From NCBI RefSeq assembly GCF_002419965.1, contig NZ_DIHC01000044.1, positions 1-55,500 of the forward strand: a DNA stretch of 55,500 nucleotides, read 5' to 3'. The DNA is from Pseudomonas sp. UBA5706. GTDB lineage: Bacteria; Pseudomonadota; Gammaproteobacteria; Pseudomonadales; Pseudomonadaceae. This document shows positions 27,018 to 34,013 of the stretch, in pieces; the stretch's first letter is position 1, and each line of letters begins with the position of its first letter. The position numbers and the translations under genes are program-made. The notes beneath the pieces are model-generated. The model made no database searches. It was given only the letters and a program-made list of their open reading frames with translations, and was not told the origin of the DNA.

Positions 27018-28739
27018 ATGAGCGATACACCCGACTACCCCGCCAAACCGCCCGTCAGCGAAATCTCCAACAATATGCCCACCGATACCAGCCGACGTCG
27101 TTTCCTGGGCGGGGTTGCGCTGCTGGGCGCAGGCGCGACGCTCAGCAGTGTCGTCGCGGCCAGCGATCCAGGCGGCGATGGCAACATCGCTGCTCCACCG
27201 TCCACGCTCAGCGGTGCCGAACTGGACAAGGCGCTGCAGGACAACGTCAAGACCATCGTGGTGATCTACGCCGAGAACCGCAGCTTCAACAACCTGTTCG
27301 CCAACTTTCCCGGCGTGGAAAAGCCGCTGTCGGCGGTCCGACCGGACGCCTACCGGCAGCGCGACCGCGACGGCAGCCTGCTGCAAGGCCTGCCCTCGTG
27401 CTGGGGTGGGGTGTGCCAGACCGGACCGCAGACCCTCGATGGTGTGACCTACCCTAGCGGCGTGCAGTATCAGGAGCACCTGCCAAACGCACCTTTCGCC
27501 CTCAAGGGCCCAAGCGGCGAAGACCTGCCGCTGGGTGTGGTCACCCGCGACCTGTGGCACGTCTTCTATCAAAACCAGATGCAGATCAACGGTGGGAACA
27601 ATGACGCCTTCGTCGCCTGGGCCGACGCCGGTGGTCTGCCGATGGGTTACTACAACCAGAGCCAGTACTCACTGCGCTTGTGGGACGTTGCCCGGGAGTT
27701 TGTGCTGTGCGACAACTTCTTTCAGGGTGCCTTCGGCGGCTCGTTTCTCAATCATCACTATCTGATTTCGGCAAGGGCACCGTTTTACCCGAACGCCGCC
27801 AGTTCCGCAGCCAAGTCGCAGATCGCCACCCTGCAGAGCAGCGACCCTCTGGACTACCGACTCAAACCGCTGGAAAAATCCCCGGCCAGTGCTATCTCCG
27901 GTCCCCCGCAGTTCGGTCCCAGCGCCCTAACCCCGGATGGCTTCGCGGTCAACACCATGGCCCCGCCCTACTGGCCGACCTGGTTGCGCGACAAGGCAAA
28001 GCCCGATTACTCGCAACCTGATCTGGCCAACGTGCTGGTGCCGCAAAGCCATGATCACATCGGCGACAAGCTGTCGAAGAAGAACGTCGACTGGGCCTGG
28101 TACGCCGGTGCCTGGCAAGTCACGCTCGACGAGTACAAGGACTCGCCAGGCATCCCCAGGATTCCCAACTTCCAGTACCACCACCAACCGTTCAATTACT
28201 TCACTCAGCAAGGCCCGGAGAATCCGGCGGAACGTAACAAGCGCCTGCGCGACGGCGGGCTGGGGGACGAGTCCAGCACCAATCGCTTCCTCGCCGACGC
28301 CGAAGCGGGCACGCTGCCTGCCGTCACCTTCTACAAACCCCAGGGCAACCTGAACATGCACGCCGGCTACGCCGATGTGGCTGCCGGAGACCGACATATC
28401 GATCGCGCCGTGAAAGTGCTGCGCAACAGCCCGCAATGGAAAAACATGGTGGTCGTCGTTACCGTCGATGAGAACGGCGGCTGGTGGGATCACGTCGCGC
28501 CGCCCAAGGGCGATCGCTGGGGCCCCGGCACTCGTATTCCGGCCATTGTCATCTCGCCGTTCGCACGCAAGGGAACCGTGGACCACACCGTCTACGACAC
28601 CGCTTCAATCCTGCGCCTGATCACCCGCGTGCATGGTCTGGAGACGCTCGACGGTCTTGTCGAACGGGACAACGCCATGCTTGCCCGCGGACAGACGCCC
28701 ATGGGCGATCTGACCGCTGCATTGAAGTTTCCCGCCTGA
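27018..28739 (+). CDS. Tat-exported AcpA/phospholipase C-like phosphoesterase
   Basis: A 573-residue secreted phosphoesterase of the AcpA acid phosphatase/phospholipase C superfamily. A twin-arginine signal (SRRRFLGGVALLGAGATLSS) at about residues 22-45 directs folded export. Catalytic landmarks are IYAENRSFNNLF near residue 80, GGSFLNHHYL, LVPQSHDHIGD and, near the end, TVDENGGWWDHVAPP, which supply the metal-binding and nucleophile residues of this superfamily. ATG 27018 has AGGA 6 bases upstream. AcpA-like enzymes hydrolyse phosphate monoesters; PLC activity on phosphatidylcholine cannot be excluded from sequence. It is divergent from dnaX and has a hairpin at its ribosome-binding site. 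Confidence 0.87.
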   Translation: MSDTPDYPAKPPVSEISNNMPTDTSRRRFLGGVALLGAGATLSSVVAASDPGGDGNIAAPPSTLSGAELDKALQDNVKTIVVIYAENRSFNNLFANFPGVEKPLSAVRPDAYRQRDRDGSLLQGLPSCWGGVCQTGPQTLDGVTYPSGVQYQEHLPNAPFALKGPSGEDLPLGVVTRDLWHVFYQNQMQINGGNNDAFVAWADAGGLPMGYYNQSQYSLRLWDVAREFVLCDNFFQGAFGGSFLNHHYLISARAPFYPNAASSAAKSQIATLQSSDPLDYRLKPLEKSPASAISGPPQFGPSALTPDGFAVNTMAPPYWPTWLRDKAKPDYSQPDLANVLVPQSHDHIGDKLSKKNVDWAWYAGAWQVTLDEYKDSPGIPRIPNFQYHHQPFNYFTQQGPENPAERNKRLRDGGLGDESSTNRFLADAEAGTLPAVTFYKPQGNLNMHAGYADVAAGDRHIDRAVKVLRNSPQWKNMVVVVTVDENGGWWDHVAPPKGDRWGPGTRIPAIVISPFARKGTVDHTVYDTASILRLITRVHGLETLDGLVERDNAMLARGQTPMGDLTAALKFPA

Positions 28740-28855
28740 TCCAAGGGTGGCCCTGCATCGCGCGACGAGACCTTCTGCAACGTTTGCGCCGTTGACCTGT
28801 CGTCGCGATGCGTATTCCTTTCAGGACTCCAATCACCCTGCAAGGAAGCGACACC

Positions 28856-29341
28856 ATGAATGCATCACACCCTCCTTATGTACCGAGCTATCGCAAGACA
28901 ACCGAGCTACTGGTCGTGCATTGCTCGGCCACGCGCCCCACGCAAGACATCGGCGTGCGAGAAATCACCCACTGGCATCGCCAGCGCGGGTTCGACACGG
29001 TCGGTTACCACTACGTCATCCGCCGCAACGGCGAGATGGAAACGGGCCGACCGGAAAAGGCCATCGGTGCCCACGTTAAAGGGCACAACGCCAACTCCAT
29101 CGGCGTGTGCCTGGTCGGCGGAATAGACGCAGCGGGCAAACCGGCGAACAACTTCACGGCAGCGCAGTTCGTGACCTTGCACCGGTTGCTTGGGCAACTG
29201 CGTGAGCACTACCCAGAAGCTCGTGTTCTGGGGCATCGGGACTTGTCCCCGGACCGCAATGGTGACGGCATCATCACACCCAACGAGTTCATCAAGGCCT
29301 GCCCCTCGTTCGATGTCGCAGCCTTGCTGAAACCGCGTTGA
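28856..29341 (+). CDS. N-acetylmuramoyl-L-alanine amidase, T7-lysozyme-like (Amidase_2)
   Basis: A 161-residue zinc amidase that would cut the bond between MurNAc and L-Ala in peptidoglycan. Zinc ligands correspond to LLVVHCSATRP, VLGHRDLSPDRNGDG and the cysteine in IKACPSFDV; YHYVIRRNGEMETGRP and GHNANSIGVCLVGG are family motifs. The closest architecture is T7 lysozyme and phage endolysins rather than the longer AmpD. No signal peptide or membrane segment is present, and no holin or phage gene is nearby. AAGGAAG precedes the ATG. It may be a domesticated endolysin or a cytoplasmic muropeptide recycling enzyme. Confidence 0.87.
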   Translation: MNASHPPYVPSYRKTTELLVVHCSATRPTQDIGVREITHWHRQRGFDTVGYHYVIRRNGEMETGRPEKAIGAHVKGHNANSIGVCLVGGIDAAGKPANNFTAAQFVTLHRLLGQLREHYPEARVLGHRDLSPDRNGDGIITPNEFIKACPSFDVAALLKPR

Positions 29342-29466
29342 CGCGGGCTTGATCAGGCTCCGGCCGACCACACACATCTGCCCTGAATGACTGCGAAACT
29401 GTGCATATACGGCGCGGTTGCTCCTCACTAGAGTGACCGTGCCCTACCGCATATCAGGAGAGTGCT

Positions 29467-30306
29467 ATGCCCCAGACACTGAGTTTCCAGCAGGTTGACG
29501 TCTTTTCCAGCGCCGCTACCCAAGGTAATCCGCTCGCCGTGGTGCTTGCCGCCGATGACGTGTCCGACGCGCAGATGGCCGCTTTCGCACGCTGGACCAA
29601 CCTCAGCGAAACCACTTTTCTGCTGCGCCCTGCACACCCGGAAGCCGACTACCGGGTGCGTATTTTCACCACCACCCGCGAGCTGCCATTTGCCGGTCAT
29701 CCGACACTGGGCAGCTGCTTCGTCTGGCTGGACAACGGCGGCACGCCCAAGGCCGAAGAGATCGTGCAGGAATGCGGCGTCGGGTTGGTGCGCATTCGTC
29801 GCAATGGTTCGCGCCTGGCGTTCGCCGCGCCACCGTTGCTGCGCAGCGGTCCGGTCCAAGCGCAGGTGCTGCACGACATCGCCGCAGGCCTGCGCGTGGC
29901 ACCTGAGCGCATCGTCGCCAGCCAGTGGGCCGATAACGGGCCGGGGTGGGTCGCGGTCATGCTCGAAAGTCGCGAAGAACTGCTGACAATCCGTCCTGAT
30001 TATCCGGCGTTCAATGGCCTGAAGGTCGGTGTCGTCGCACCGTGGACGGGGCCTGACGCCGAGGCCGATTTCGAAGTGCGCGCCTTGATAGGCAGCGACA
30101 ACGGCGTCGAAGATCCGGTCACCGGCAGCCTCAACGCCAGCCTCGCCCAATGGTTGATCGGCGCAGGCCTGGCGCCGAGCAAGTACACCGCACGGCAAGG
30201 GACAGTCATGGGTCATCGCGGACAGATCAGCATCGAGCGCATTGGCGAGCAGATCTGGGTAGCGGGTGATGTGCAGCAGTGTGTAGTGGGAAGCGTGCGC
30301 CTGTAG
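29467..30306 (+). CDS. PhzF family isomerase-like protein
   Basis: A 279-residue protein of the PhzF/diaminopimelate-epimerase fold. It starts with the family pattern FQQVDVFSSAATQGNPLAVV, has the catalytic-glutamate region NLSETTFLL, ELPFAGHPTLGSCFVW, and ends with VTGSLNASLAQWL and ARQGTVMGHRGQISIE. PhzF itself isomerises DHHA in phenazine synthesis, but no other phz genes are here, so the substrate is unknown. AGGAGAG lies just upstream of the ATG. It converges on the MFS gene with a shared terminator. Confidence 0.9.
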   Translation: MPQTLSFQQVDVFSSAATQGNPLAVVLAADDVSDAQMAAFARWTNLSETTFLLRPAHPEADYRVRIFTTTRELPFAGHPTLGSCFVWLDNGGTPKAEEIVQECGVGLVRIRRNGSRLAFAAPPLLRSGPVQAQVLHDIAAGLRVAPERIVASQWADNGPGWVAVMLESREELLTIRPDYPAFNGLKVGVVAPWTGPDAEADFEVRALIGSDNGVEDPVTGSLNASLAQWLIGAGLAPSKYTARQGTVMGHRGQISIERIGEQIWVAGDVQQCVVGSVRL

Positions 30307-30311
30307 CCGTG

Positions 30312-30342
30312 AAAAAGCCGACCTGCGTAAGGTCGGCGTTTT
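30312..30342. terminator. Bidirectional intrinsic terminator
   Basis: GCCGACCT (30317-30324) pairs with AGGTCGGC (30330-30337) over a 5-base loop, flanked by AAAAA on the left and TTTT on the right. It can stop the phzF-like transcript on the plus strand and the MFS transcript on the minus strand. Confidence 0.8.
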
Positions 30343-30390
30343 GCCGATCGCCTGACCCTTGGTTCAAGCACTCTGTCGCTGAATATTCCC

Positions 30391-31623
30391 TCAAGCTTCG
30401 CTGCAGAGGCAGGCTGCCTCGCCAGACACCTCGCAGCCCTCCCGGGGCAGCCGCGCCGTCAGCAAAGCCAGCAGCACCGCAACCAGCGCAATCGCTGCAT
30501 ACACCCCCACGAACGAGCCGTTGAAACCGGCCAATACCCCACCGCTGAAGTTGCCGATCATCCCGCCCACGCCTTGCAGAATATTGGCGACGCCGAAGAT
30601 GGTGACGGCTAACGTCGCGCTGCCGGCCATCTTCGAAACATACGCGGGAATCAGGCCGAAGATGGGATAGAACGCCAGGGCAAACAGCACTCCCGCCACC
30701 AGCGGCCAGTAGCTGGCAGGATGGATGACGAGTATGACTGCCGCGAGGGCCACGCAACTGTAGACCAGCATCATGGCAATGCGCAGACCTATGCGGTCTG
30801 ACAGCCAGCCGACGGCAAGCCCGGCGAACATGCCGACAAAACCAATGCTGGCCCAGATGTGCGCGGTGTAGGTCACGTCGAAACCCAGCTCGCTGCGCAG
30901 GTAAGAAGACAGGTAGTTTTGGAAAGGAAAGGTAGAGAAGCCCAGCAGGAAATTCATCGCCCATACCGTCAGCACCCAGGGCTGCATGAGTGCGGCTTTG
31001 CCGACCTTGGTTGTCGGATCAGTCGCCGACGCGACTTCTGCCCTGATGACGAACAACTGCGCCCGTTTGAACACCAACGCCACGCCGATCGCCATGACCA
31101 CGGTGATCAGGCCAACGATCCACCAGACCACACGCCACTGACCCTGGGGCGCGTACAGCGGTACTAACAGGCTATTGATGAACACGCCATAACTGGTGCC
31201 ACTGGACACCAGCCCCATCGCCATGCCGCGGTACTTGAAGGCCACCGTGCGCGAAATGACATCGACCATCGGCACGAACACCGTGGCAGCCGTGCCAGCC
31301 AGTACCGTCAGCAGTGCACCGATCAGCAGAATATTCTGCGCCAGCGGTATCAACAGCAAGGCTGCTGCGCACACCACCCCTGAGCCGAAGATGACCCAGC
31401 CGCCTCCAACGCGAGGTGTTATCCAGGCTGCCAGCAACGCGCACAGCAGGAACCCGAACTGCCCTGCCGCGGTGATGGTCCCGACATACGAGATGTCAAA
31501 ACCGAGGCTGGCACGCATGTCCGGCACCAGCTGCGCAAACAGGTAGATCCCGAATCCGAACGTGGCGGCGACCAGCCCGGTGAGCAACAGCACAATCAAT
31601 CCATTGACGCGCATCGTCAGCAT
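30391..31623 (-). CDS. MFS transporter
   Basis: A 410-residue major facilitator with about 12 membrane segments. The loop 2-3 signature is weak, but segment 4-5 (FKYRGMAMGLVSSGTSYGVFINSLLVPL) and the second-half loop GWLSDRIGLRIAMM are typical. The C-terminal tail has cysteines (CEVSGEAACLCSEA). Substrate cannot be read from the sequence; CynX/NimT-like or general drug/metabolite transport is possible. The start at 31623 has AGG about 6 bases upstream; M4 at 31614 is an alternative. The gene is not obviously in an operon with the Rap1a-like gene 126 bases upstream. Confidence 0.85.
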   Translation of the reverse strand: MLTMRVNGLIVLLLTGLVAATFGFGIYLFAQLVPDMRASLGFDISYVGTITAAGQFGFLLCALLAAWITPRVGGGWVIFGSGVVCAAALLLIPLAQNILLIGALLTVLAGTAATVFVPMVDVISRTVAFKYRGMAMGLVSSGTSYGVFINSLLVPLYAPQGQWRVVWWIVGLITVVMAIGVALVFKRAQLFVIRAEVASATDPTTKVGKAALMQPWVLTVWAMNFLLGFSTFPFQNYLSSYLRSELGFDVTYTAHIWASIGFVGMFAGLAVGWLSDRIGLRIAMMLVYSCVALAAVILVIHPASYWPLVAGVLFALAFYPIFGLIPAYVSKMAGSATLAVTIFGVANILQGVGGMIGNFSGGVLAGFNGSFVGVYAAIALVAVLLALLTARLPREGCEVSGEAACLCSEA

Positions 31624-31749
31624 CCTTACCTGAGAAGAATAGGCAAAAGCCTAGTGCAAGTTACGCTGCGTCGATCAGCAGCGCAGCCGCAATCCGCTCT
31701 TTAACCGAATGGTGGCTTAGCGGTCGGCGCGCATGGCGAGGGTTGAGCG

Positions 31750-32115
31750 CTATCGGCAGGGAAAGGCGTTCTTCAGCGCCGAGACGACCAGTACGGACTC
31801 ATTCAAATGCAGGCTCTGCGGATGGGCTTCGAGAGACTGAACCACGATGCGCATCGACTGGATCATCGGGATCCCGCCTTCGGGCACGCACACAAGCTCC
31901 GGCGTACCGCCGGCTTCGTGGATCAGATCCAGGGTATCGATGGTGGCTTGCAGCACGCCGACGCAGTGGCCGATGCCCACTGGGTTCCTGGCCACACCAC
32001 CGCTCATGCTGCTGATACCGTCCTGGCATTCCTGCAACAGCTTGTTACCGTCAGCCTCGGCGACAGCACTGAAACACAGGACGAAAGCGATCGAGCACAG
32101 AACTCTCCTGACCAT
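31750..32115 (-). CDS. Rap1a/Tai-like exported protein
   Basis: A 121-residue secreted protein with a Sec signal (cleavage predicted after AVAEA near residue 21). The mature part has four cysteines (C30, C51, C76, C120) and the pattern LLQECQ-VGHCVG-VCVPEG characteristic of the Rap1a/Tai immunity family, which in Serratia and others blocks type VI amidase effectors in the periplasm. No type VI effector, hcp or vgrG is nearby, so it would be an orphan immunity protein or a relative with another role. GGAG lies upstream of the ATG. Confidence 0.72.
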   Translation of the reverse strand: MVRRVLCSIAFVLCFSAVAEADGNKLLQECQDGISSMSGGVARNPVGIGHCVGVLQATIDTLDLIHEAGGTPELVCVPEGGIPMIQSMRIVVQSLEAHPQSLHLNESVLVVSALKNAFPCR

Positions 32116-32244
32116 TTATCCCTACTCCTCATCCTGCATAACCCTCGTAGCGGTCCGGCTTGCCGGCGGCAACGTCGCTGATTTCACCAGGCAGCCGTGC
32201 TGTCGCACATTATGTGAGTGGATATCCAGCGCCTGGCCCAACCC

Positions 32245-33171
32245 CTAGCGGAGCCACAACTCCTTGACCGAGTGATCCGCCGCCTTGCGCACCACCAGGC
32301 TTGCGCGCTCGCGGGTCGGCAGGATGTTTTCCAACAGGTTCGGGCGATTGATATCACGCCAGATCTTGCGCGCGGCGTCCGGGGATTTTTCCGGCGGCAG
32401 GTCGGCCAGCTCGCGAAAGTATGCGCCACGGGCGCGAAACGCAGTGCGTTGCAGCATCAGGAAACGCTCGACGTACCAGCGCTCGATGTCGCCTTCGTCG
32501 GCGTCAAGGTAGATCGAGAAATCGAAAAAGTCCGAGACGATACTGCCCGGCTTCTGACCATCGTTGCCTTCGGTCTGCAGCACGTTCAAGCCCTCGAATA
32601 TGAGGATGTCCGGCTGGCTGATCTGCAAAAACTTATCCGGCACGATGTCGTAGCTGATGTGCGAATAGACCGGCGCACTGATATCGGCAACGCCAGCCTT
32701 CAGGTCGGAAAGAAATTTGACCATGCGCTTGCGATCGTAACTTTCCGGGAAGCCTTTGCGATGCATGATGCCGTTGCCATCGAGCCTGGCATTGGGGTGC
32801 AGAAAACCGTCGGTGGTGATCAGGTCGACTCGCGGATGGTCCGGCCAGCGAGCCATCAGCGCCTGCAACACGCGGGCGAAGGTGCTTTTACCCACGGCAA
32901 CACTGCCCGCAACGGCAACTACATAGGTCTGTTTTTTGGCAGGACGGCCAAGGAAGGTGTCCTTGATGCTGGACAGACTTCGCGCGGCGCTGACGTGCAG
33001 ATTGATCAGGCGCGACAAGGGAAGATAGATATTGACGACATCTTCCAGGGAAATATCTTCGTTTACGCCTCGTAACGCTGCCAGGTCTTCTTCGGACAAA
33101 GTCAGTGGCGTGCTGGCACGCAGCCCCGCCCACTCTGCGCTGGTCATTACGAGATAGTCATCAGGCGCCAT
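32245..33171 (-). CDS. coaA: Type I pantothenate kinase
   Basis: CoaA phosphorylates pantothenate, the first step of coenzyme A synthesis, and in E. coli is inhibited by CoA. The 308-residue protein has the P-loop GSVAVGKST at residues 89-97, DGFLHPN, RKGFPESYD, EGLNVLQ and the conserved tail region LENILPTRERASLVVRK. It is clearly the E. coli-type PanK-I. Pseudomonads are best known for the type III enzyme CoaX, which is unrelated, so this gene is either an extra kinase or lineage-specific. GGAAGG precedes the ATG. It is the left flank of the accessory spot. Confidence 0.93.
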   Translation of the reverse strand: MAPDDYLVMTSAEWAGLRASTPLTLSEEDLAALRGVNEDISLEDVVNIYLPLSRLINLHVSAARSLSSIKDTFLGRPAKKQTYVVAVAGSVAVGKSTFARVLQALMARWPDHPRVDLITTDGFLHPNARLDGNGIMHRKGFPESYDRKRMVKFLSDLKAGVADISAPVYSHISYDIVPDKFLQISQPDILIFEGLNVLQTEGNDGQKPGSIVSDFFDFSIYLDADEGDIERWYVERFLMLQRTAFRARGAYFRELADLPPEKSPDAARKIWRDINRPNLLENILPTRERASLVVRKAADHSVKELWLR

Positions 33172-33217
33172 CTATAGCCTTCCAATCCAGGTGTCCATTT
33201 CGACAATGGTGCGAAGA

Positions 33218-33457
33218 CTATCGTATTGCCCCAAACGGGGGGCATATTTCTTTGATTTCAAGCGATTCGACGCCAATCCCCAGCGCCCACAACATCAAGA
33301 TTGAAGCCGAAAGGAACCCGGCCAGCTCGTCCACCTTGCCCGTTGCGAAACTGAACCGGCGGGTGCTGGCGTTACCTCGGGCGAACGAATAAGCCGTGGC
33401 CGTAATGCCCAGCGTGCCTGCATGGGCGGCCATGTGCCACCCCGCCTGCCCTACCGC
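33218..33457 (-). pseudogene. Remnant of a DmeF-like cation diffusion facilitator
   Basis: Translating the minus strand from about 33457 gives RAVGQAGWHMAAHAGTLGI, then ATAYSFARGN, ASTRRFSFATGKVDELAGF and LSASILMLWALGIGVESLE, which matches the segment of DmeF-type Co/Ni efflux carriers running from GWHM(A/S)HA through the RRFxFGTGK loop into the next membrane helix. Homology breaks after ESLE; an in-frame stop is at 33218 and another upstream at about 33491. Only about 75 of roughly 320 residues remain, so the gene is broken at both ends. It marks deletion or insertion between coaA and the helicase unit. Confidence 0.72.
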
Positions 33458-33590
33458 TCTTGAGGGGCACGTAGCGTCGTTAATACCCGATTAACAGGGG
33501 CTGCAGCCCGCTTGAAAATAAAATGGAACTCCGCCCTGCCCGATACTGACAAATAGCCACTACCCAACCTGGACATAGGTGCTGTTACCC

Positions 33591-34013
33591 ATGCGGCTTG
33601 AATCCATGGCGCTTACACTGCTCGCCACACTGACCGATGACGCCGCATCCAGAATCAATCCGCTGGACTTCACGGCGTTGCTCTATCTGCGCGACCAGGG
33701 CTATGCCGCCGTATCGATAAGGGACGGCTGTGTGGTCGCCGAGCGCACGCCTGCCGGGCGGCAGTTTGCGCATGAGCGTGCGGGGGGCAACGCGGGCCTT
33801 CGCTACCATGTAGGCCCTGGCCTGCCTGGCAACACAGCCCTACCGGGAGACGGAAGAAACGCCGTCAGTAGCCATGAGATTCCCGGTATTTTTGATGCCC
33901 GTGGTAGTCAATCCATTGCACCACATCGTAAGGAACGTAGAGCTGCCGCTTTGCGCGAGAAATGGCTATATATACGGCGCAAATACGCTGGTCGAACTCG
34001 TAAGCGTCCTTGA
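33591..34013 (+). CDS. Small hypothetical ORF, doubtful
   Basis: A possible 140-residue protein whose first 60 residues (MRLESMALTLLATLTDDAAS, then LDFTALLYLRDQGYAAVSIRDGCVVAE) look protein-like, with AGGTG 9 bases before the ATG. The last 50 codons run antisense through the end of the helicase gene and look non-native (Arg-rich). It may be a truncated small gene whose 3' end was replaced by the helicase unit, or not a gene. No family recognised. Confidence 0.3.
   Translation: MRLESMALTLLATLTDDAASRINPLDFTALLYLRDQGYAAVSIRDGCVVAERTPAGRQFAHERAGGNAGLRYHVGPGLPGNTALPGDGRNAVSSHEIPGIFDARGSQSIAPHRKERRAAALREKWLYIRRKYAGRTRKRP

Noticed and set aside
29467..31623. Phenazine biosynthesis cluster
   Set aside because: A lone PhzF-like gene next to an MFS gene; no phzA, B, C, D, E or G homologue is present.
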